A stretch of DNA of 64,000 nucleotides, taken from an uncultured Alphaproteobacteria bacterium (GTDB taxonomy: Bacteria; Pseudomonadota; Alphaproteobacteria; HIMB59). The stretch lies in contig CACLUX010000007.1 in assembly GCA_902610255.1 (NCBI GenBank), forward strand, positions 1 to 64,000, given 5' to 3'. Each line of letters begins with the position of its first letter. The first letter of the stretch is position 1. The translations under genes were made by a program, and so were the position numbers. A model generated the notes under the pieces. It searched no databases. It saw only the letters and a program-made list of their open reading frames with translations, and was not told the origin of the DNA. Below, one piece after another: positions 16,713-24,947 of the stretch.

Positions 16713-17636
16713 TTAAAATTTATCTGAGTCCCACAACCACGCTGCCCCTCTAACACCGCTAGAGTCACCGTGAGTATTTCGTAAGATCTTATTTCTTATC
16801 TTATCACTAAATGTGTATTTAGGAAGTAATTTAGGTATATTGTCATAAAGTCTACCAACGTTTGACATACCTCCACCAAAAACTATTACCTCAGGGTCAA
16901 CGATACCTATCATTACAGATATTAATCTGGCAAAACGATCTTCATATAACTCAAATTCTTTTTTTGCTCTTTCATCTCCATTTGCTTCCAAAGCGACTAT
17001 TTCTCTTGTTCTTAAACTGGTGCCATATTTCTCGTTAAATAATCTTGTAAAACCTATTCCTGATATAAATTGCTCAGCACATAAGGGTCTTTTGCAATTA
17101 CCTACATTACATTGCACATTAGAATTAATTTCCTCCTCAGTAGGATAGGGTAATGGTTGATGTCCCCAATCTCCTGCAATTTGGTTAACGCCCTCAATGA
17201 CTTTCTTTTCATAAACAAATGATCCGCCAAAACCAGATCCAATAATTACACCCCAAACTGATTTATAATTTGCCCCAGAGCCATCGATAGCTTCAGATAA
17301 TGCAAAACAGTTAGCGTCATTCATGATACGAATTTCTCTATTTAAACTTTTTTCTAAGTCTTTATGAAATGGTTTGTCATTAATCCATATACAATTAGCA
17401 TTATTTACTAAGCCAGTTTCATATGAAGAAAACCCTGGTATGCAAACCCCTACAGAATTTTGTTGATCTGTAAATTTATCAAATTCTGAAACTAAAGATT
17501 TTACGGTATTTAAACCACTTTCGTAATTTTTTTCATAAGTAGATCTTTTTCTCAGAATTTCTTTACCATTTGAGTCTATTAAAATACCCTCAATTTTGGT
17601 ACCACCGTAATCAATGCCTATTTTAAAATCACTCAT
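16713..17636 (-). CDS. ROK-family sugar kinase (fructokinase/glucokinase type)
   Basis: 307-aa ATP-dependent hexose kinase of the ROK family. Seen: phosphate-1 motif GIDYGGTKIEG at residues 7-17, sugar-contact NDANCFALSEA with catalytic Asp, phosphate-2 GVIIGSGFGG, and a zinc motif of the ROK type, here GHQPLPYPTEEE followed by CNVGNCKRPLC. The spacing of the Cys residues is looser than the usual C-x-C-G-x2-G-C. First gene of the ROK-pfk-oxygenase unit. With PFK downstream, a fructose or glucose kinase feeding glycolysis is the natural reading; N-acetyl sugars cannot be excluded. Confidence 0.82.
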   Translation of the reverse strand: MSDFKIGIDYGGTKIEGILIDSNGKEILRKRSTYEKNYESGLNTVKSLVSEFDKFTDQQNSVGVCIPGFSSYETGLVNNANCIWINDKPFHKDLEKSLNREIRIMNDANCFALSEAIDGSGANYKSVWGVIIGSGFGGSFVYEKKVIEGVNQIAGDWGHQPLPYPTEEEINSNVQCNVGNCKRPLCAEQFISGIGFTRLFNEKYGTSLRTREIVALEANGDERAKKEFELYEDRFARLISVMIGIVDPEVIVFGGGMSNVGRLYDNIPKLLPKYTFSDKIRNKILRNTHGDSSGVRGAAWLWDSDKF

Positions 17637-17661
17637 TTTTTAATAGATACCATAAGTTATA

Positions 17662-17696
17662 AAATATATGTATGAAATCTTTTAAATATATGTATG
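17662..17696. promoter_or_regulatory. Pair of 13-bp direct repeats in a divergent promoter region
   Basis: AAATATATGTATG occurs at 17662-17674 and again at 17684-17696, a 22-bp period (about two helical turns), between the ROK kinase and the Gfo/Idh gene. Tandem identical half-sites on one DNA face are typical of activator or repressor binding. It could be chance in AT-rich DNA. A related TTATATGTATG is at 39476-39486 ahead of transporter 3. Confidence 0.4.
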
Positions 17697-17725
17697 GATT
17701 GTAGTCATATAGGTTAAATTTTTTT

Positions 17726-18733
17726 ATGAAAAAAAGAATTATTAATTGGGGTATATTAAGCACTGCTAAAATTGGTTGGGAGCACGTAATACCTGCAATA
17801 AAAAAATCTAAAAATAGTCAGGTTATAGCGCTCGCTAGTAGAAATTTATCCAGAGCAACGGCTTTAACAAAAAAATTAAAAATACCAAAAAGCTATGGTT
17901 CTTATAAAGAGTTATATGAAGATAAAGATGTAGATGTAATTTATAACCCTCTTCCTAACCACTTACATATAAAATCAAGTATTGTGGCCTGTAAAAATAA
18001 AAAAAATCTCCTATTAGAGAAACCACTATCTTTAAAATCAAAAGATATAGACCCATTAATAAAAATTGCCTCACAAAATAAAGTTATTGTTAAAGAAGCA
18101 TTTATGGTCAGGCATCATCCTCAATGGCGATGGATTAAAAAATTTATAAAATCAGGTAAGATCGGATCAATATCAAGTATATCAACAGTGTTTTCATACA
18201 ATAATAAAAATCCAAAAAATATCAGAAATATCAAAAAATTTGGTGGAGGGGCCATCTATGACATTGGATGTTATCCGACTGTCATATCAAGATTTCTATT
18301 AGATAAAGAACCAAAAAGAGTTATAGCAACCTCTAAAAATGATAAAAAATTTAAAACAGATATTTTATCATCCGCATTGTTAGATTTTGGAGATATTTTC
18401 TCAACCTTTACAGTTGCTACACAAAGCACATTTTCACAACAAGTCGTAATTCTTGGCACAAAAAAAACAGTTGTTATCGAAAATCCTTTCAATGCAATTG
18501 TGAATAAACCAACTACAGTTGTTATCTACAATGGAAAATCAATCTATCGAAAAGACAATACAATAAAAGTATTTCCAGCTACTGATCAATATGAGCATCA
18601 AGTTACAAAATTTTCTAGTGAGTTAATTAGTAAAACTAAAATAGATTATGGATTATTAGATGCAAAAAAAAATATGAAGGTATTAGATGCAATTTTTATG
18701 TCTATTAAGAAAAAAAAGTGGATTAAAATTTAA
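17726..18733 (+). CDS. Gfo/Idh/MocA family oxidoreductase
   Basis: NAD(P)-dependent sugar oxidoreductase, 335 aa. N-terminal Rossmann domain with NWGILSTAKIGWEHVIPAI, then NPLPNHLHIKSSIVACKNKK and the EKPLSL signature, followed by the substrate domain with AFMVRHHPQWRWIKKFI and FGGGAIYDIGCYPTVIS. The DIGCY pattern places it with the dihydrodiol-dehydrogenase/1,5-anhydrofructose-reductase-like branch rather than with inositol dehydrogenases. It is transcribed divergently from the kinase-phosphofructokinase operon. Substrate unknown. Confidence 0.85.
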   Translation: MKKRIINWGILSTAKIGWEHVIPAIKKSKNSQVIALASRNLSRATALTKKLKIPKSYGSYKELYEDKDVDVIYNPLPNHLHIKSSIVACKNKKNLLLEKPLSLKSKDIDPLIKIASQNKVIVKEAFMVRHHPQWRWIKKFIKSGKIGSISSISTVFSYNNKNPKNIRNIKKFGGGAIYDIGCYPTVISRFLLDKEPKRVIATSKNDKKFKTDILSSALLDFGDIFSTFTVATQSTFSQQVVILGTKKTVVIENPFNAIVNKPTTVVIYNGKSIYRKDNTIKVFPATDQYEHQVTKFSSELISKTKIDYGLLDAKKNMKVLDAIFMSIKKKKWIKI

Positions 18734-18766
18734 CTTATTAGTGAGATAATAAAAAATTTGAATTAA

Positions 18767-19792
18767 TCAATGGGCACTAGAAGGAGCCCATATGTTTATA
18801 TCACCCTCTTTTGCCGCTTTATTTATTTCTTTTATTTCTTTTTTTGAAAATTTTAAATTATCAAGTGCAGCTAAGTTTTCTTTAAGCTGTTTTACGGTTC
18901 TAGCTCCAATTAAAGCAGAAGTTATTGCACGATTATTTAATACCCATGCTATAGCCATTTGGGATAGTGATTGATTTCTTCTTTTTGCAATTTTATTGAG
19001 TTCATTAATAATTTTAGTATTTTTTTTCGTTATTAAATCTTTGTTGAAAGAGCTATTTTCATTAACCCTTGAAACTTTGGGAATTCCTTTCAAATATTTA
19101 TTAGATAAAAAACCTTGGGCTAGTGGAGAAAAGGCGATACAACCAACCCCTTTTTTTATGAGAGTTCTTGTTAAATCTTTTTCAATCCATCTATTGATTA
19201 ATGAATAAGAAGGTTGATGAATTAATAATTTAATTCCTTTGCTCTTTAAAATTGAAATCATTTTATTTGTCTTATTGGAGGAGTAAGAAGAGACACCAAT
19301 ATACAGGGCTTTACCAGCTTTATAGATACTTTCTAAAGCATCAGCTGTTTCCTCAAGAGGTGTATTTGGATCAAAACGATGAGAATAAAATATATCTACA
19401 TAATCCAGTTTCATCCTCTTTAAACTTTGATCGCAACTAGCAATTACATGTTTTTTTGAACCCCATTCACCATAGGGTCCATCCCACATATCGTAACCTG
19501 CTTTAGACGATATAATTAATTCATCACGGTATTTTCCAAGATCACTTTTCATGACTTTTCCAAAATTAGACTCAGCACTGCCATAAGGTGGTCCATAATT
19601 ATTTGCTAAATCAAAATGAGTAATTCCTGCATCAAAAGACTCAAAAAGAATTTTTTTAGACTCTGAAGCCATTCCATTGCCACCAAAGTTATGCCATAAC
19701 CCTATTGACAAGACAGGTAGTTTTAAACCACTATCACCACAGTTTCTATAATGCATTTTTTGATAGCGATTTTTGTCTGAAATATATGGCAT
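18767..19792 (-). CDS. Aldo/keto reductase (YghZ-like)
   Basis: 341-aa NADPH-dependent TIM-barrel reductase close in length and N-terminus (YRNCGDSGLKLPVLSIGLWHNFGG) to E. coli YghZ, which reduces L-glyceraldehyde 3-phosphate and methylglyoxal. Catalytic tetrad in place: Asp and Tyr in HFDLANNYGPPYGSAE, Lys in IISSKAGYDMWDGPYG, His in IFYSHRFDP. Cofactor-binding GARTVKQLKENLAAL near the C-terminus. Only 2 bp follow the ribokinase stop, so it belongs to a fucU-rbsK-akr unit and may clean up or reduce an aldehyde from that pathway. Confidence 0.85.
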   Translation of the reverse strand: MPYISDKNRYQKMHYRNCGDSGLKLPVLSIGLWHNFGGNGMASESKKILFESFDAGITHFDLANNYGPPYGSAESNFGKVMKSDLGKYRDELIISSKAGYDMWDGPYGEWGSKKHVIASCDQSLKRMKLDYVDIFYSHRFDPNTPLEETADALESIYKAGKALYIGVSSYSSNKTNKMISILKSKGIKLLIHQPSYSLINRWIEKDLTRTLIKKGVGCIAFSPLAQGFLSNKYLKGIPKVSRVNENSSFNKDLITKKNTKIINELNKIAKRRNQSLSQMAIAWVLNNRAITSALIGARTVKQLKENLAALDNLKFSKKEIKEINKAAKEGDINIWAPSSAH

Positions 19793-19794
19793 TT

Positions 19795-20700
19795 TTAAAG
19801 TAATTCCTCTTTGTATGGCATTGAATTTGCTGCTCCCTCCCTTGTAACAGAAACACCTGCCGCAAGATTAGCAAACTCAATAGCCTCTTTGTAATTTTTA
19901 TTTTGTGAGATTGCCACACTTAGAGCCCCATTAAAAGCATCTCCGGCACCTGTTGTGTCAACTACTGGTTTTTTTAGATTTGAAGCAGGTACTATAAACT
20001 CCTCTTTATTGTTTTTAAAATAACAACCATTTTCTCCAAGTGTAATAATTATATTCTTTATCCCTTTATCTAAAAAAAAATTTCCTGCTTTTTTACAGTC
20101 TTCCTCATTTTTAATTAATTGACCGTAATAAAAACTTGCTTCCGTTTCATTGGGGGTAAAAAAATCAAAATATTGAAAGTTATCATCAGTTATTTCACTG
20201 GCGGGTGCTGGATTTAAAATTGTTGTACAATTAAAAATTTTCGCTTTTTTTAGAGCATGGAGTGTTACCTCTTTTGGTGTCTCTAACTGAGTTAAAAAAA
20301 CATTAGAAGACTCAATTATATTTAACTTTGAGTCAATTAACTTTTCATCGATTGTACCAGCAGCTCCTGGAACAACATTTATTGCATTTTGCCCAGTTTT
20401 TTCATTAATCAATATACCTGCAGCCCCAGTTGATTCATTTTCAGAGATAACCAAACCATCATAATTTATTTTATCTCTTTCGTACAAAGAGATTGCAAGA
20501 TCGGCATAGCTATCTTTACCTACTTTACTTATAAATGATACATTACCTCCGGCTCTTGCTGCTGCTATTGCTTGGTTAGACCCTTTACCGCCTGGTCCAA
20601 TGATGTATTTTTTTCCTAATATGGTTTGACCTGGTATTGGAATATCATTTGCAAAAAAACATAGATCTGCAACGAATATCCCAAATACACAAATACTCAC
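19795..20700 (-). CDS. rbsK: Ribokinase
   Basis: PfkB-family sugar kinase, 301 aa, ribokinase subgroup: IPIPGQTILGKKYIIGPGGKGSNQAIAAARAG (signature 1, split here as PGGKGSNQA) near residue 37, and VVDTTGAGDAFNGAL (signature 2, catalytic Asp) near residue 248. It phosphorylates D-ribose or a related pentose at O5. Overlaps the FucU-like gene by 4 bp, so a mutarotase and kinase are made together. Confidence 0.85.
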   Translation of the reverse strand: MSICVFGIFVADLCFFANDIPIPGQTILGKKYIIGPGGKGSNQAIAAARAGGNVSFISKVGKDSYADLAISLYERDKINYDGLVISENESTGAAGILINEKTGQNAINVVPGAAGTIDEKLIDSKLNIIESSNVFLTQLETPKEVTLHALKKAKIFNCTTILNPAPASEITDDNFQYFDFFTPNETEASFYYGQLIKNEEDCKKAGNFFLDKGIKNIIITLGENGCYFKNNKEEFIVPASNLKKPVVDTTGAGDAFNGALSVAISQNKNYKEAIEFANLAAGVSVTREGAANSMPYKEELL

Positions 20701-21155
20701 TTATCTAGTACCCAAACAGTACCATCAGGTTTAACAACTCCTTTAGTTAAGATAAAGCATCCAAATGGTCTAGTTTCGTTTGTTGTTATTATGGCAAATG
20801 CCTTTTTGGCTTCATCATAAAATTTAAACCTTTCAATGGATGAAATTTTCCAATGCTCTCCTGAGATTTTCTTAGTTATGTCAATTATTTCTTGATGAAC
20901 TTCATTTAATTGATCTGGATTTCCATCAATTTCCATCCTTTGAATAGCAGAGTCGACAAAGCTATCTAGAGGAAATACGGAGAGTATAGCCTCGGCAGCT
21001 CTTGCAGCATTTACGCCATCAATACGATGAACTCTGGAGTTCATCGAATAGGCGGGAAAATTTGAGTCACATAAAATTAATTTATCTCCATGTCCCATCG
21101 CTCTTAGAGTATGCAAAACCTCTGGACTAAGTATAGGATCAATTTTAATAAGCAT
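20697..21155 (-). CDS. RbsD/FucU-family sugar mutarotase, FucU-like
   Basis: 152-aa small enzyme that interconverts sugar anomers so the kinase or isomerase receives the right form. FucU-type features: LSPEVLHTLRAMGHGDKLILCDSNFP with the catalytic His, the central SIERFKFYDEAKKAFAIITTNETRPFGCFILTKGVV where Tyr and Arg line the site. It is closer to L-fucose mutarotase (about 140 aa) than to RbsD, although the partner next door is a ribokinase; FucU also acts on ribose in E. coli. First gene of the fucU-rbsK-akr unit. Confidence 0.8.
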   Translation of the reverse strand: MLIKIDPILSPEVLHTLRAMGHGDKLILCDSNFPAYSMNSRVHRIDGVNAARAAEAILSVFPLDSFVDSAIQRMEIDGNPDQLNEVHQEIIDITKKISGEHWKISSIERFKFYDEAKKAFAIITTNETRPFGCFILTKGVVKPDGTVWVLDK

Positions 21156-21194
21156 ATTACATAGAACTAAATTAATTCGTTAAATTCAACTTAA

Positions 21195-22211
21195 TTAATT
21201 AATCTTTACTGGTTTTGATCTTAGTTTTCTGACAGTCTCTAGCTCTGCTTTTCTACATAACTTTGGAGGGAGACCTTTATTTATAAGTTTTAAATCTTCA
21301 AACACTATTTCGCCCATTTCATAAAACACAGACTCTAGAGCTCCAGCTCTGTGTGCTGAGAAAAGAATATTTTTAGATTTACGTATGGGATCATTTTTTT
21401 TTACTGGCTCCTCAGGAAATACATCTGTTGCAACTTTTATTTTTCTTTTTTTTGAAATTTTTAGTAGGTCTTTAAAATTCACTACATTAGCCCTACTTAG
21501 AATTAGTAAACAAGAATTTTGTTTCATCAGACTCAGTAGCTTTTTATCAATCATATGTTTGTTTTTTGTTGTGATAGAACTAAGAACATATATCACATCT
21601 GATTTTTTAAATATTTCATTAAGAGAATTAATTTTACAATTATTTTCCTCAAGCAACTTGCTTGGAAGCCATGGGTCGTATGCAAGAAAATTATTTGTGA
21701 AAGGCTCTAACAAGGGCTTTAACTTTTTGGCCAAATCTCCAAAACCAATAAAACTCACAATGTTATTTTGCAATAAACTAGAATTCATATTACTTTCCAA
21801 TCCATATTTTTCATTATTATTAATAAAATCTATATGTGATTGATGAATTTCCCTCTTCAGGGATAAAGTAAAACCAACTGCGATTTCAGCAACTGTTTGA
21901 GCAAAAACAGGAGCGGTGGACAGAATATAGATTCCATTTCTAAAACAATACTCATAATCCATATTGTCCATGAAGTTGCTTTCAACATTGAATATGGCTT
22001 TAAGTTTTGCTGCACTTTTTAAAATTGAATTCGGAAGATCAGGTTGTCCAATTATAAAATCTGCTTTTGATATGTTATTTTCATAAAATTTTTTTTTATT
22101 TTTTATTGGTGCATTTATAAGTTTGAAATTTTTTTTTAAATAAACAAGCTTATCTTTAGAGAAAATAAGATTCATTTGTCTTGGAAAAGGATCAACAATT
22201 ATTGTTTTCAT
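21195..22211 (-). CDS. D-2-hydroxyacid dehydrogenase family protein
   Basis: 338-aa NAD(P)-dependent oxidoreductase. Rossmann motif SFIGFGDLAKKLKPLLEPF (about residues 160-178), then the catalytic set in usual order: Arg in LILSRANVV, acidic residue in ATDVFPEEPV, His in LFSAHRAGALES. The substrate domain at the N-terminus is divergent (IIGQPDLPNSILKSA). Likely reduces or oxidises a sugar-derived hydroxyacid such as glycerate or a C4-C6 acid. The ATG at 22211 has TATAAT exactly 6 nt upstream, so a leaderless mRNA is plausible. Divergent from the lyxose-isomerase-like gene, 46 bp apart. Confidence 0.8.
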   Translation of the reverse strand: MKTIIVDPFPRQMNLIFSKDKLVYLKKNFKLINAPIKNKKKFYENNISKADFIIGQPDLPNSILKSAAKLKAIFNVESNFMDNMDYEYCFRNGIYILSTAPVFAQTVAEIAVGFTLSLKREIHQSHIDFINNNEKYGLESNMNSSLLQNNIVSFIGFGDLAKKLKPLLEPFTNNFLAYDPWLPSKLLEENNCKINSLNEIFKKSDVIYVLSSITTKNKHMIDKKLLSLMKQNSCLLILSRANVVNFKDLLKISKKRKIKVATDVFPEEPVKKNDPIRKSKNILFSAHRAGALESVFYEMGEIVFEDLKLINKGLPPKLCRKAELETVRKLRSKPVKIN

Positions 22212-22217
22212 TACTTG

Positions 22218-22223
22218 ATTATA
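22218..22223 (-). promoter_or_regulatory. -10 box TATAAT, 6 nt before ATG (leaderless candidate)
   Basis: On the minus strand TATAAT is followed by CAAGTA and then the ATG of the hydroxyacid dehydrogenase. Transcription starting about 7 nt after the box would begin at the start codon itself, so no Shine-Dalgarno could be used. No -35 match is convincing. Confidence 0.5.
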
Positions 22224-22257
22224 TCAATTATTTATTTTTTTGATAATCTAAGTTGAA

Positions 22258-22923
22258 ATGAAAAGATCTGAAATAAATGCTGCAATATCTGAAGCTAAAG
22301 ACATGATCGATAGATATTCGTGGGTTCTACCTAAATGGGGCTATTGGTCTAAAGAAGAGTACAACAATAATCCTAACTTAAAAAATTATTTAAAAAATCA
22401 TCAAATGGGCTGGGATGTTACTGATTTTGGTAAAGGCGAATTTGAAAAAAAAGGTATAACCTTGTTTTGTATAAGGAATGGAATACAGGGTAATAACGAT
22501 GACAAACCCTATGCAGAAAAGTTATTGTTTATGAGAGAAGGTCAAGAAATTCCTTTTCATAGCCATAAGGTAAAACTAGAAGATATAATTAATCGGGGAG
22601 GCGGGGAATTAGTAATTGAATTTTTAGAAGTCGACTCAAATCAAATTGAATTAAACTCTAAAATTGACGTTCTTGTTGATGGTGAAATAGTTTCCATTGC
22701 ACCAAGAGAGCCATTGATTTTAAAAAGAGGTCAGAGCGTCACTGTTGAAAGAAATATATATCATAAATTTTACTCAGCTGAGGGTTCAGGAATGGTTATG
22801 GCAGGAGAGGTTTCTCAAGTCAACGATGATAATAAAGATAACTATTTTTTAGAAAGTGTGGGAAGGTTTACTGAAATTGAAGAAGATGAAGTTGCGATAC
22901 ATCCTCTCTGGAATGAAATATAA
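22258..22923 (+). CDS. D-lyxose isomerase family protein (cupin)
   Basis: 221-aa cupin aldose-ketose isomerase matching the D-lyxose ketol-isomerase family (about 225 aa, converts D-lyxose to D-xylulose and D-mannose to D-fructose). Metal ligands are visible: His-x-His in EIPFHSHKVKLEDI, Glu in GGGELVIEFLEV, and a distal His in VERNIYHKFYSAEG. N-terminal SWVLPKWGYWSKEEY is also a family trait. It runs directly into a PfkB kinase (1-bp overlap, TAATG), and xylulokinase is 2 kb downstream. Substrate is therefore lyxose, mannose or a close relative. Confidence 0.82.
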   Translation: MKRSEINAAISEAKDMIDRYSWVLPKWGYWSKEEYNNNPNLKNYLKNHQMGWDVTDFGKGEFEKKGITLFCIRNGIQGNNDDKPYAEKLLFMREGQEIPFHSHKVKLEDIINRGGGELVIEFLEVDSNQIELNSKIDVLVDGEIVSIAPREPLILKRGQSVTVERNIYHKFYSAEGSGMVMAGEVSQVNDDNKDNYFLESVGRFTEIEEDEVAIHPLWNEI

Positions 22924-23900
22924 TGCAAAGAGGTATAATTGGCCTTGGAATGTGGTGTGTAGATACCACATACAAAATAGATAATTTACCTGAGAGAGGT
23001 AAACTAGAACCAATTTCTAATACTTTTCAATGCGTAGGTGGAGGCCCATCAAATGTTTTGACAGATTTAAATTCTTTAGGATTTAAACATCCAATGTACG
23101 CAATGGGATCAATTGGACTTGATACAGATGCATCAATTATAAAGAAACATTGTAGAGAAAATAAAATAGAGACTAAATATTTAATTGTATCAAAGCAAAT
23201 TTCAACTTCTCATACCGTTTGTATGTTTGAAAAACAAAAAGAAAGAACTTTTTTATATTATCCAGGGGCAAACAGCTTACTTGATAAAAAACATTTTAAA
23301 ATTAACCAATTAAAAATTTCACCAAAGGTTCTTTATGTCGGATATATCACACTATTAGGTAAATTGGACAAATTTGATATTGACAAAAAAACTCGTTTAT
23401 CAAAAGTTTTAAAAAAAGCTAAAAGTAAAAATGTGATAACAGTTTTAGATTTAGTTTCAAATAAGCACCCTAAATACAAAAATATTATTGAAAGCTCATT
23501 GCCATTCACTGATTATTTGCTTTTGAATGAAATTGAAGCAGAAATATTATTTAATAGAAAAATTTACGACTTCAATAAAAAACTTAATCAAAAAATCTTA
23601 ACTAAGTTAATCAGTAAAGTTTTCAAAAAAGGTATTATTAGAGGAGTTGTTATTCATAGTCCAACTGAGTCTCTCTATTTTGATAGATCAAAAAAAATCT
23701 ATACTAGATCAAAGGTTTTGCCAAAAAGCAGAGTAATAAATTCAGTTGGAGCTGGAGATGCTTTTTGTTCAGCATTTATATTTGGAATACATGAAAATTG
23801 GGATATAAAAAAAACTCTCAAAAAGGCTCATGCAGCTGGGACATCAATGATGAAAGTTAATGCCTCTTCTGGAAATTTACCCAATATATCTAAATTATAA
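22923..23900 (+). CDS. PfkB-family carbohydrate kinase
   Basis: 325-aa sugar kinase. Signature 1 region CVGGGPSNVLTDLNSLG (about residues 37-53) and signature 2 VINSVGAGDAFCSAFIFG with catalytic Asp near residue 286. GGGPSN in place of GGKGAN sets it apart from ribokinases and resembles ketohexokinase or sulfofructose-kinase-like branches. Co-translated with the isomerase; the end overlaps the opposing aldolase by 6 bp. Predicted to phosphorylate the ketose made by the isomerase, at O1 if the aldolase next door is its partner (inference). Confidence 0.82.
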   Translation: MQRGIIGLGMWCVDTTYKIDNLPERGKLEPISNTFQCVGGGPSNVLTDLNSLGFKHPMYAMGSIGLDTDASIIKKHCRENKIETKYLIVSKQISTSHTVCMFEKQKERTFLYYPGANSLLDKKHFKINQLKISPKVLYVGYITLLGKLDKFDIDKKTRLSKVLKKAKSKNVITVLDLVSNKHPKYKNIIESSLPFTDYLLLNEIEAEILFNRKIYDFNKKLNQKILTKLISKVFKKGIIRGVVIHSPTESLYFDRSKKIYTRSKVLPKSRVINSVGAGDAFCSAFIFGIHENWDIKKTLKKAHAAGTSMMKVNASSGNLPNISKL

Positions 23901-24887
23901 TTTTAAAACTTTTTCCGTGATCTCAATGTCTTTTAAAAGCTTCCTTTCGGGTATGAGTTTATTTTTCTTTAATTCAGAATGGTAAAGTTTAACAGCATCT
24001 TTAGGTTTAATATTATTTTCAACAACTTCTCTCATAATTTTAACTAATAAAATTGGGTCTTCAGCTAAATTAATTTTTCTTCCAAACAAAGCTACTTTCG
24101 CACCATATTGACTAGCTTTTTTAATCAATTCAAAACAATCTCTAGTTGTGCCCTTGCTACCCCCTAGAATGCCAACAATAAGATTTTCAGGATCGAAGCT
24201 GGCTAGCTCCTCCATTGCTTTTGGACCATTGTAAGCTATTTTCAAAAAAAGAGGTCTCTCATCTTTAGTCTGCCCAGATATTGCTTTTATAATGCAATCA
24301 TTTACGTAATCACCCATTTGTCTTATGTTCATATTTAGATCAATCGGGGAATTGAACACCTCTAAAAAATGTTTGAATTTATATTTAGAAGCTTCAATTC
24401 TGAATTCTTTATAGGCATTTAACATTGCAAGGTCATAGTCAACATTATTAGAAAACGTTATAGAAAATAAACCAAGGTTAACTAATTTACTTACCTTATT
24501 CATTTGAGCAGACTTAAAAGGTCTAGGATTAGTTTTTCTATAATTTCCATTTCTCATCAGCCAGATATCAGTCGTATCATTCATTCTAATAGCAGGTGTA
24601 ATACTTGAATTTTTAAATAAATTTCTTTTTACAAGATCTTCACCAACTGATGCAGACATCAGCATAATGTCTACTAAATTAGATTTAGTCATCGATATCA
24701 TTGCATTTTTGTAATCCACTAGGTTTTTATATCCTTTTAGTACTTTTCCATTTTCATTTCTTTTTGATCCAGGTGTTGTGATGCCCATTGCTAGATCGCC
24801 ATCTTTAGCATCTGCTATAATGAAGTCTCTTGGAGAATATTTATTATTTTTTATTTTAAGAATTTTTTGATCTAAAGACTTATTCAT
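23895..24887 (-). CDS. DhnA/LsrF-like class I aldolase family protein
   Basis: 330-aa beta/alpha-barrel protein. The C-terminal half matches class I fructose-bisphosphate aldolase of the DhnA type: GILGGSKGTTRDCFELIKKASQYGAKVALFGRKI (quoted in parts: GGSKGT as phosphate-binding loop, ALFGRKI) followed by EDPILLVKIMREVVENN-KP-DAVKLY. The Schiff-base Lys is probably in LFLKIAYNG, after FLEVFNS. N-terminal FIIADAKDGDLAMG fits the first barrel strand (DH/DQG region), with an Ala-Lys variant. A substrate other than FBP is likely given divergence and context: a ketose 1-phosphate or similar. TATAAT is 6 nt upstream of the ATG. Confidence 0.68.
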   Translation of the reverse strand: MNKSLDQKILKIKNNKYSPRDFIIADAKDGDLAMGITTPGSKRNENGKVLKGYKNLVDYKNAMISMTKSNLVDIMLMSASVGEDLVKRNLFKNSSITPAIRMNDTTDIWLMRNGNYRKTNPRPFKSAQMNKVSKLVNLGLFSITFSNNVDYDLAMLNAYKEFRIEASKYKFKHFLEVFNSPIDLNMNIRQMGDYVNDCIIKAISGQTKDERPLFLKIAYNGPKAMEELASFDPENLIVGILGGSKGTTRDCFELIKKASQYGAKVALFGRKINLAEDPILLVKIMREVVENNIKPKDAVKLYHSELKKNKLIPERKLLKDIEITEKVLKL

Positions 24888-24893
24888 AATTTG

Positions 24894-24899
24894 ATTATA
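24894..24899 (-). promoter_or_regulatory. -10 box TATAAT, 6 nt before the aldolase ATG
   Basis: Minus strand reads TATAAT-CAAATT-ATG. Same spacing as the box for the divergent xylulokinase 37 bp away and as the hydroxyacid dehydrogenase box. Suggests leaderless transcription of both divergent genes. Confidence 0.5.
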
Positions 24900-24935
24900 C
24901 TCAATTCTAAAAATAGAAAATAGTTTTATTCTCTA

Positions 24936-24941
24936 TATAAT
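24936..24941 (+). promoter_or_regulatory. -10 box TATAAT, 6 nt before the xylB ATG
   Basis: Plus strand reads TATAAT-ATAAAA-ATG at 24936-24950. With normal initiation distance the transcript would start at or next to the A of the ATG. No Shine-Dalgarno is present. Confidence 0.5.
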
Positions 24942-24947
24942 ATAAAA

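Noticed and set aside
22258-24887. Sulfoquinovose (sulfo-EMP) pathway
   Set aside because: Isomerase, PfkB kinase and aldolase roles match in outline, but the isomerase is a D-lyxose-isomerase cupin and not a YihS type, the aldolase is DhnA-like, and no sulfolactaldehyde reductase or sulfonate exporter is present.
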